From the NCBI GenBank assembly GCA_030049565.1, contig JASIKQ010000539.1, positions 1 through 7,731 on the forward strand: a DNA stretch of 7,731 nucleotides, in the 5' to 3' direction. This DNA is from Candidatus Sulfotelmatobacter sp. Lineage in GTDB: Bacteria > Acidobacteriota > Terriglobia > Terriglobales > Acidobacteriaceae. Of this stretch, positions 1 to 4,728 are shown piece by piece; position 1 is the first letter of the stretch; every line of letters starts with the position of its first letter. A program made the translations under genes and the position numbers. A model generated the notes under the pieces. It searched no databases and was not told where the DNA came from. It saw nothing but the letters and a program-made list of their open reading frames with translations.

Positions 1-1364
1 CGATTCCAGCCGGTTCGCTTCAGCGCTGCCGCAATAGCGCTCTGTTCGACTTCCGACTTGATGCCCTGAATCATCGATTTCAGCGATTCAGGTCTGGGTG
101 GCGCCTCTTCCCCCGCGATGTCTGGCAGCGAAGCGACCACCCGTGAACCTCGACTGACCATGCCAGGGTCGCCATTGGAGCGATAGTTTGGCCCTAATTC
201 AAATGCTGGCAACTCCTGTTCTCCCGCGACCAGGTAACGCTTTACAAACCCATCCAGTTCTCTCAGGTTTCCCGGCCAGCCGTAGCGGCGGCAGGCTTCA
301 AGAGTAGCCGGCGAGAATTCGCGCGGCGGAAGGTTGTACCGCTTGGCCACCTGATGCATGAAGTAGTGAAGCAGCGTGACGATCTCGTCTTTTCGCTGCC
401 GCAGTGGCGGGACAACGACGGTGAAAGCGCTCAGACGGCAATACAGATCCTCGCGCAATCGTTTTTCTGCCACCGCCGTTTCGAGGTCGGCAGTGCTCGA
501 GGCTAGAATTCGCGCGTCTGTGGTGGTTGCACTCACGGCTCTGCGGAAGTCGCTGTTTGGCGACCCCTGACTCTCCAGCGCCTGCAGCAAACGCATTTGC
601 AGGCGCGCCGGCATGGCGGTGATTTCATCCAGGTAGATCGTGCCTTTCTCGCCCGACGCCAATCGGCCTGCCGCCGCTCGGCGCACAGGGTCGTTTCCGA
701 AAAGCTCAGCTTCCAGGATCGCTTCCGGCATTTGCGCGCAGTCGAGGCGTACCAGTTTGAATCCGGAGCGAACGGAAAGCTGATGAATCAGGCTGGCGAC
801 GGTATATTTGCCGGCGCCGGGTTCGCCAACGATCAATATTGGGACATCGGTTTGCGCGAGTACGGCTGCCTGGGCACGAAGCTTTTGCATCGCCAGGCTG
901 GCGCTGACAAGGAATGCGTCTCCACCCAAAGGTTCGACGTGGTCGCTGGCGGCCTCGGCGTCACGATTGTATTTCGATTCCCGTTTCCCAAGTGCTAGCC
1001 GGATTGCGTCTTCAAGCTGCGGCCGATCGAACGGACGGATCAGGATCTCGTAACCTCGGCCGATCCCGGCGCCCAGCGGCCTTATTTCTTTCGCTTTTTG
1101 GGCGTCCTCGCGATCGCAGACAACGAGTAGCGAAAGATCGTGCTGAAGCCGGCCAAGCCAGTGCAACAGATGTGTGCTTTCATCATCTCCATGGGCAAAA
1201 TCGAGCGCCAGCAAATGAGCCGGCATGCCGCCTTGCAACCGCTCCATGGCGTCCCACGCGCTGCCAGCCGTTTCCACCTGCCAGCCGTTGGATAATCCCA
1301 TGGCTTGAAGCATGCGGAGCAGGGAAGGTTCCCTACTCACCACGATCAGGCCAATAGGTTCCAT
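1..1364 (-). CDS. Sigma-54-activator-like response regulator (REC-AAA+), lacks GAFTGA loop; 3' end outside window
   Basis: The visible 454 residues are a receiver-like domain (about 3-125), a linker, and an NtrC-type AAA+ domain (about 148-380). The last residues, from about 430, look like the start of a Fis-type helix-turn-helix cut by the window edge. AAA+ motifs seen: Walker A GEPGAGK (180-186), Walker B GTIYLDEI (241-248), arginine-finger segment REDLYCRL (304-311) and sensor II WPGNLREL (363-370). Family members usually read ELFGHEKGAFTGA after Walker A; here ELFG (220-223) is followed by NDPVRRAAA and then GRLASGEKG, so the sigma-54-contacting GAFTGA is absent. The receiver keeps Asp55 but has Arg110 where the conserved Lys normally sits. 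The gene lies 48 bp downstream of the NusG-like gene on the same strand, so the two are probably co-transcribed. The start is ATG at 1364. A TTG five codons upstream (1379), with AAGGA before it, is an alternative because the ATG has no good ribosome site. The family call is firm; sigma-54 activation is doubtful. Confidence 0.9.
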   Translation of the reverse strand, partial: MEPIGLIVVSREPSLLRMLQAMGLSNGWQVETAGSAWDAMERLQGGMPAHLLALDFAHGDDESTHLLHWLGRLQHDLSLLVVCDREDAQKAKEIRPLGAGIGRGYEILIRPFDRPQLEDAIRLALGKRESKYNRDAEAASDHVEPLGGDAFLVSASLAMQKLRAQAAVLAQTDVPILIVGEPGAGKYTVASLIHQLSVRSGFKLVRLDCAQMPEAILEAELFGNDPVRRAAAGRLASGEKGTIYLDEITAMPARLQMRLLQALESQGSPNSDFRRAVSATTTDARILASSTADLETAVAEKRLREDLYCRLSAFTVVVPPLRQRKDEIVTLLHYFMHQVAKRYNLPPREFSPATLEACRRYGWPGNLRELDGFVKRYLVAGEQELPAFELGPNYRSNGDPGMVSRGSRVVASLPDIAGEEAPPRPESLKSMIQGIKSEVEQSAIAAALKRTGWN

Positions 1365-1412
1365 GGGGTATTCTGTCAAGAGAGGTTGTTCCTTAGAGAG
1401 AAAGGCTGATAA

Positions 1413-1967
1413 TCAAACCGGTTCGACTGCATAGCCTTCAACGCGAACCGCCAGCGAGCGCTGGATCGCATCCACGGAAATCACTAGCGTGCGATCGCCG
1501 TTACGCGAAATCAGAATGCCTTCCATCCCATCCAGCGCTCCGCTGCGAATGCGGACGCGCTGCCCGATCTTCAGAAAGGGATGGGATGACCATGGCAACG
1601 CGGCTTCGACGACTTGCCGCACGGCGTCGATTTGTTCTTCCGGAATAGGCGCACCCTCGCCCTGCGCGCCAATCAATCCACACACGCCCTCAACCCTGAG
1701 AACTCGCAGGCGCTCATCCCGGTTGGGCACAAACTTGGCGAACACGTAGCAGCGGAACAGCGGCATTTGCACCGACTTTTTTCGATCACTCCAACTGTGA
1801 ACTTCGGTGACCAAAGGCAAAAATGTCTCCACGCCGCGCTCTTCCAGCCGCTGCACTACAGCTTTTTCATGCCGGGCGTGCGTTAGCAATGCATACCAGT
1901 TTTCCGGAGCCAATTCGACCTGTGGTACCGGTTGCGGAGATTGCCAAACTAAGCTGCTGACTGACAT
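1413..1967 (-). CDS. UpxY/NusG-like transcription antiterminator
   Basis: A 184-residue NusG paralog. The NGN domain spans about residues 23-121, opening with NWYALLTHARHEKAV and containing the typical FLPLVTEV and PLFRCYVFAKF strands. A C-terminal KOW-type domain follows (about 131-184, with IGQRVRIRSGALDGMEGIL). Length and the divergent N-terminus fit the specialised NusG paralogs (UpxY, RfaH, LoaP) that bind RNA polymerase and promote read-through of long surface-polysaccharide operons, rather than housekeeping NusG. The ATG at 1967 is chosen because GAGGG lies 7 bases upstream. The frame opens further to a GTG at 2021 (18 extra residues), but that codon has no ribosome site and the extra residues lie outside the NGN fold. 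It is the first gene of a minus-strand unit with the AAA+ regulator, downstream of a sigma-54-like promoter. The target operon, by inference polysaccharide synthesis, is not in the window. Confidence 0.88.
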   Translation of the reverse strand: MSVSSLVWQSPQPVPQVELAPENWYALLTHARHEKAVVQRLEERGVETFLPLVTEVHSWSDRKKSVQMPLFRCYVFAKFVPNRDERLRVLRVEGVCGLIGAQGEGAPIPEEQIDAVRQVVEAALPWSSHPFLKIGQRVRIRSGALDGMEGILISRNGDRTLVISVDAIQRSLAVRVEGYAVEPV

Positions 1968-1974
1968 AGCTTCG

Positions 1975-1980
1975 CCCTCT
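1975..1980 (-). promoter_or_regulatory. Ribosome binding site deciding the start of the NusG-like gene
   Basis: On the minus strand AGAGGG stands 7 bases before the ATG at 1967. The competing upstream GTG at 2021 is preceded by CATTCCAAA, with no purine-rich match, so this site favours the shorter protein. Confidence 0.6.
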
Positions 1981-2035
1981 AAGTCACTCTTCTTCAGAGC
2001 GACCCTGATGGAGTACGCCACTTTGGAATGGTCAA

Positions 2036-2051
2036 GATCTCAACCGAGATC
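2036..2051. repeat. Perfect dyad GATCTC-AACC-GAGATC
   Basis: Two 6-bp arms are perfectly inverted around a 4-base loop. The dyad lies about 70 bp before the NusG-like start, inside the predicted leader RNA. It could be an operator or a small leader hairpin; nothing in the sequence decides between them. Confidence 0.45.
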
Positions 2052-2142
2052 CAGGGGGACCTACCGGGGAAGAATTGCTAACCCACTACCTACGTTCAAT
2101 TAGGGGAAATCGACCGTAGTTACCCACATCCTGTGACTTTCG

Positions 2143-2158
2143 CGCTGGCACACCAGCG
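2143..2158. repeat. Small hairpin CGCTGG-CACA-CCAGCG in predicted leader
   Basis: A perfect 6-bp stem with a 4-base loop, within the RNA expected between the sigma-54-like promoter and the NusG-like gene. No T-run follows it on either strand, so it is not an intrinsic terminator. It could be a pause or recruitment structure for the antiterminator, but that is conjecture. Confidence 0.4.
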
Positions 2159-2227
2159 GGATTCTGGTTCCTGCCAGCACGCGCTTCAGCGCTCGCTAAG
2201 GGAAAGCGTTAATTTGCGTGTCGCCGT

Positions 2228-2247
2228 GCTCGGTGCATTGTACGAGC
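2228..2247. repeat. Inverted repeat GCTCG-N10-CGAGC at the predicted promoter start site
   Basis: Five-base arms with a 10-base spacer. The right arm contains the -12 GC of the sigma-54-like promoter and the left arm falls near the expected transcript start (about 2234). It could be a repressor site or chance. Confidence 0.35.
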
Positions 2248-2261
2248 AAATCGAGTGCCAA
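2245..2261 (-). promoter_or_regulatory. Candidate sigma-54 (RpoN) promoter for the NusG-like/AAA+ operon
   Basis: Read on the minus strand, the site is TTGGCAC-N5-TTGCT, matching the sigma-54 consensus YTGGCACGrNNNTTGCW at every strongly conserved position. The essential GG (-24) and GC (-12) are exactly 10 bases apart. Transcription would start near 2234 and run left through a leader of about 270 bases into the NusG-like gene. The direction fits, and the downstream gene encodes a sigma-54-activator-like protein. No expression evidence is available. Confidence 0.6.
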
Positions 2262-2345
2262 AAATTGCAACAGTATGGTCACAGCCGTTGTGTTATGCAA
2301 CTATCGAGTTCCAAGAGGAGGAGAAGTGAACTCGGGGGGCGTTCT

Positions 2346-2388
2346 CGATGCAAGGAGATTACATGGGTTTGCAGACCGATGCAAGGAG
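2346..2388. repeat. 12-bp direct repeat CGATGCAAGGAG, two perfect copies 31 bp apart
   Basis: The copies lie at 2346-2357 and 2377-2388, about three helical turns apart. The core GATGCAAG recurs at 2594-2601. They lie about 110-155 bp upstream of the predicted sigma-54 transcript start, the usual distance for activator (enhancer) sites. Each copy also contains AAGGAG, so the first could instead act as a ribosome site for the small plus-strand ORF at 2363. Confidence 0.5.
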
Positions 2389-2497
2389 TAAAAAGTCCCT
2401 AGTGCCCGGGCAAACCCGTTGTCCATGGCGGGAACTGGAGTGGTTGAGATACGCCCGGTACTGCTGTCAGAATCGCTTTTACGAGATACTAAATTGA
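2363..2497 (+). CDS. Possible small protein, 44 residues, unknown
   Basis: ATG at 2363 follows AAGGAG with a 5-base gap, a very good ribosome site. An in-frame ATG at 2348 would give 49 residues. The product is basic and aromatic-rich, with PWRELEWLRYARYCC near its middle and three cysteines in its second half; I recognise no family. Against it: codons such as CTA, AGA and ATA, which the confident genes here use rarely, and a ribosome-like sequence that is part of a direct repeat. A 21-residue frame starting at GTG 2326, after AGGAGGAGAA, overlaps its beginning. Treat it as a candidate only. Confidence 0.2.
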   Translation: MGLQTDARSKKSLVPGQTRCPWRELEWLRYARYCCQNRFYEILN

Positions 2498-2696
2498 CGG
2501 AGCTATTCATATAGCTATCCCCATGCGGCATCATCTTCAGAGCTGCATCCCTAATTCGCGTGTTATGCTGGCCGCAACTCAAATGAACTGTGAGATGCAA
2601 GACATTGCACATTATGTCTACGAGATACCACAAATTTGCTACTAATTAGGATTCCGCAATGACAAATGGGAATTCCATTTCGGTAAAGGGCCGACC

Positions 2697-2933
2697 TTAC
2701 GCACACATCCCTATCTCTTCGTTCAGCCAAAACCTAACATTCGCTGCGGCTTGTGTCAGAGGCATAAGCGCCGCGACGTGCAAAGGGCCCGCACGCCTGG
2801 GGTCGTCCTTCGTCCCTGCTTTCTTAACGCGAACCTTCATCATGCGCTTCAAATAATCTACGAACGCCAGCGCGATTTCACCCGAACAAGCCAGCAAGAC
2901 CTTGCCTGCTTTCGAAGTGAGTCTTACGTCCAC
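2697..2933 (-). CDS. Hypothetical protein, 78 residues, weakly supported
   Basis: The frame runs from GTG 2933, preceded by GGAGAG six bases upstream, to TAA at 2697. It opens VDVRLTSKAGKVLLAC and ends NEEIGMCA. The composition is soluble, with a basic patch (KRMMKVRVKKAG) in the middle and no membrane segment. Many codons end in G or C, as in neighbouring genes, which is the main argument for it. I recognise no domain. The frame is open up to a GTG at 3002, but that start has only a crowded ribosome site. It stands alone, divergent from the EF-P gene, with no partner. Confidence 0.3.
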   Translation of the reverse strand: MDVRLTSKAGKVLLACSGEIALAFVDYLKRMMKVRVKKAGTKDDPRRAGPLHVAALMPLTQAAANVRFWLNEEIGMCA

Positions 2934-3020
2934 GGATCTCTCTCCCGCAGCCGACCCGTTTGACTGTTCAACCGCTGCTCCGATTACCCGCCGCACACAC
3001 ACGTCCTATGGCTTCCGCCA

Positions 3021-3045
3021 TTCATTTTCCGCCCTGGGAAATGGA
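3021..3045. repeat. Hairpin with 10-bp arms around GCCCT
   Basis: TTCATTTTCC pairs with GGGAAATGGA, allowing two G-T pairs, around a 5-base loop. There is no T-run after it on either strand, so it is not a standard terminator. Its role is unknown. Confidence 0.35.
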
Positions 3046-3172
3046 AAGGACGCGGCGCACAACCGCATGTGACATTTACTCGGGGTCGGGGCCGCGTAAG
3101 CGATTGAGGCCGGTTGCGTCCGCAGGTGGCTGTCCGGTGTGACTTCGATCACTGCGAAGAAACAAAAATCAG

Positions 3173-3193
3173 TTTGAAAATCAAATGTTCAAA
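3173..3193. repeat. Nested AT-rich palindromes upstream of the EF-P gene
   Basis: TTTGAA-N9-TTCAAA (3173-3193) shares its left arm with the tighter TTTGA-AAA-TCAAA (3173-3185). Lying just before the candidate EF-P promoter, they could be a regulator site. Confidence 0.35.
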
Positions 3194-3209
3194 GAATTGT
3201 GAGCTTCGC

Positions 3210-3237
3210 TTGACGCCAGGCTTCTCGAATTTATACC
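3210..3237 (+). promoter_or_regulatory. Candidate sigma-70-type promoter for the EF-P gene
   Basis: TTGACG (3210-3215) and TATACC (3232-3237) are separated by 16 bases. The expected start near 3244 would fall within the GAGGTAA ribosome site (3241-3247), leaving a very short leader. Either the true start differs slightly or this is not the main promoter. Confidence 0.35.
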
Positions 3238-3254
3238 CGTGAGGTAACTCCGTC

Positions 3255-3836
3255 ATGATCATCGCATCTGATTTGCGCGAAGGAATGGTCGTCCGAATCG
3301 AAGGACAGATTTACAAAGTCCTCGAAGTGGAATCCAGAGCCGGAGCCGCTAAGATGGGCGGTGTGGTGAAGACCAAGCTGATCAATGTCCGCAGCGGCCG
3401 TTTGTGGGTGCCGCACTTCCGTCCGCAGGAAAAGCTGGAGGATCTGGAGCTCGAACGCCGCATGATGGAGTTTCTCTATACCGACGGCGGCGCTTGCAGC
3501 TTCATGCGCCCCGATACTTATGAACAGGTCGAGGTTCCTGCCGCGATCGTCGGGCCGGGAGAAAAATTCCTGCAACCGGGGATGGAATTACCGGTCGAGT
3601 TCTTTGCCGGTGAGCCGATCAGCATCGTTTTTCCCGACGTGGCGGAAGCTCGGGTCGCCACCACCGCGCCGCCTTCGCATTCACAACAAGATAGCGCCTG
3701 GAAGGAAGCACGACTGGAGAATGGTCTTTCCATTCGCGTTCCCCTATTCATTGCACCCGGAGAAATTGTGCGCGTCGAGGTGGGAACGGGCCGCTATGTC
3801 GAACGGGCGCATACGGAACGCAAGCGCACTGCATAA
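3255..3836 (+). CDS. efp: Elongation factor P paralog with non-canonical loop
   Basis: A 193-residue protein with the three EF-P domains: KOW-like N-terminal barrel (about 1-65), central OB domain (about 66-130) and C-terminal OB domain (about 131-185). EF-P enters the ribosome E site and relieves stalling at proline runs. The family signature is present near the C-terminus: K-E-A-R-L-E-N-G-L-S-I-R-V-P-L-F-I, then PG. Canonical EF-P has PGKGQAF (or PGRG) at the domain I loop tip, where Lys or Arg is modified. This protein reads RAGAAKMGGVVKTKL (28-42), about two residues longer, with Lys33 near the tip and no Pro-Gly. From memory, a subfamily with a KMGG loop occurs in Acidobacteria and some Deltaproteobacteria, so this may be the second copy of the genome. 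No modification enzyme (EpmA/B, EarP, YmfI) is in the window. Start: ATG with GAGG 10 bases upstream. It is convergent with the DinB-like gene, 126 bp away. Confidence 0.92.
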   Translation: MIIASDLREGMVVRIEGQIYKVLEVESRAGAAKMGGVVKTKLINVRSGRLWVPHFRPQEKLEDLELERRMMEFLYTDGGACSFMRPDTYEQVEVPAAIVGPGEKFLQPGMELPVEFFAGEPISIVFPDVAEARVATTAPPSHSQQDSAWKEARLENGLSIRVPLFIAPGEIVRVEVGTGRYVERAHTERKRTA

Positions 3837-3962
3837 GATATCCCAAAAGCAGCCGGCGCACGGTCTCGTATAACCTCTCCCCGCCACGCTCGGAGCCTTC
3901 TACCATTTGAAATAGTCGATCTTCTCCTAAGAGGATTCATTCATGCCGAACTGGGATATGTC

Positions 3963-4571
3963 CTACTCTGCTGGTCTTTCGGTCACTGCTTTTCCGCCGC
4001 TCCCTGGTAATGCCGCCTTGGTGCCGCCGTGGGCTTCCCCGGCTAACAGCGCTTCCATATTCGAATAGGCATAAACCGTCGGCGCATGATTTGCCATCAG
4101 CCCGCCCGTATCGGCGGTAGGTCCGTAATTACTGTGTAGGTCGCGCCCCAGCATCCGCAACATAGCCATTAACTGCCCGCGATGATGCGACGTGTGCGCG
4201 ATTCGCCGCACCATCACCCAGGTGCGCGGCCGCTTCACATCGAAGAATTTCACCGTCTCTTCCCACCACCATTCTTCTTTCTGCTGCAAGACTGCCAACC
4301 GCTTGCCGCTGTCTTCGGCATATCGCTTAATAAACTCCAGCCGCGTTTCCTGCTTCGGCAGTGGAGGCGCGCTCACGTCAATCCCCAGCATGTTGCGAAA
4401 CCACAAATCTTCGCTCACGCACTGATGCACCATCTGCTCGTGCACGCTGCGTCCACGCGGATCGCTTTCCCGCGGCCGCACAGGCAGATCGGCATCGCGG
4501 AATTCGCTCCACACACTTGCCACTTTCACCCGTTCGGTGGCATAAGTTTCAACCAGAAATGCGTATCTCAT
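3963..4571 (-). CDS. DinB-family protein (putative metal-dependent four-helix-bundle enzyme)
   Basis: A 202-residue protein with the DinB/YfiT-like four-helix pattern. The expected metal-binding histidines are visible: VHEQMVHQ (His44, His49) in the second helix, and IAHTSHHRGQL (His126, His129, His130) in the late helix, where the HxxHHRGQL pattern is diagnostic. A tryptophan cluster WWW (101-103) sits between them. Family members bind a divalent metal; several are thiol transferases (for example with bacillithiol or mycothiol), but most have no assigned substrate, so none is given here. The last 40 residues or so, ending GSGGKAVTERPAE, are low in complexity and look like a disordered tail beyond the domain. 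No strong ribosome site precedes the ATG at 4571. It is a single gene, divergent from the HyuA-like gene and convergent with EF-P, with no evident functional link. Confidence 0.85.
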   Translation of the reverse strand: MRYAFLVETYATERVKVASVWSEFRDADLPVRPRESDPRGRSVHEQMVHQCVSEDLWFRNMLGIDVSAPPLPKQETRLEFIKRYAEDSGKRLAVLQQKEEWWWEETVKFFDVKRPRTWVMVRRIAHTSHHRGQLMAMLRMLGRDLHSNYGPTADTGGLMANHAPTVYAYSNMEALLAGEAHGGTKAALPGSGGKAVTERPAE

Positions 4572-4600
4572 AGCCGCAAATGGTACTCTAATTTTTCGAA

Positions 4601-4710
4601 TGTCATCCCGAGAGGCGCCTTTTGCGCCGCGAGGGACCCGGCGAGCCGCGCGCCATCACGGAGCCTGCCCTGAGAGAGCGCAAGCGACCGAACCGGCGCA
4701 TTCGGCTCGC
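4601..4710. repeat. GC-rich structured intergenic repeat
   Basis: This segment between the DinB-like and HyuA-like genes is full of inverted repeats: GGCGC-N5-GCGCC (4614-4628), GCGAGCCG (4641-4648) with its exact complement CGGCTCGC (4703-4710), and CCGAA-N8-TTCGG (4688-4705). Its opening, GTCATCCCGAG, and the later GCGAGGGACC resemble a short dispersed repeat I remember from acidobacterial genomes. It is open in the hyuA frame, which would add 43 residues unlike any HyuA N-terminus, so it is treated as non-coding. Confidence 0.5.
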
Positions 4711-4728
4711 TTCCTTTATCCATTATCC

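Larger units (their letters stand above)
2052..3254. other. 1.2-kb region without a confident gene, between divergent units
   Basis: No recognisable protein family is encoded here on either strand. The left part (2143-2400) holds a sigma-54-like promoter facing left, inverted repeats and a 12-bp direct repeat. The middle holds two weak small coding candidates (2363-2497 + and 2697-2933 -). The right part (3000-3254) is AT-richer near its end and holds palindromes and a candidate promoter for the EF-P gene. I looked for tRNA-like cloverleaves and CRISPR-type repeats and saw none. Confidence 0.6.

Noticed and set aside
597..1357. Plus-strand open frames opposite the AAA+ regulator
   Set aside because: The minus-strand frame carries clear Walker, arginine-finger and sensor II motifs; the plus frames are shadows.
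1340..1379. TTGACA as a -35 box for a separate promoter of the AAA+ regulator
   Set aside because: The expected -10 position reads TATTGG inside the gene, giving no credible promoter upstream of the start.
2052..2105. Possible ops-like element (GGTAGG) before the NusG-like gene
   Set aside because: Only a short core resembles ops (GGCGGTAGC); the match is too weak to call.
2404..2460. Possible c-di-GMP riboswitch, because of GGGCAAACC
   Set aside because: The rest of the GEMM-I core (the ACGCAAAGCC segment and the second-stem pattern) is missing, and no suitable gene follows on that strand.
2301..2633. A 110-codon minus-strand frame in the intergenic region
   Set aside because: Unfavourable composition, no clear ribosome site and no family resemblance. 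It also covers the direct repeats.
3140..3160. CTTCG-N7-CGAAG as a terminator
   Set aside because: It is not followed by a T-run on either strand and does not end any gene.
3943..4068. A 41-codon plus-strand frame with AAGAGG before its ATG
   Set aside because: Most of it is antisense to the DinB-like gene's tail, and the product is low in complexity. The ribosome site is probably coincidental.
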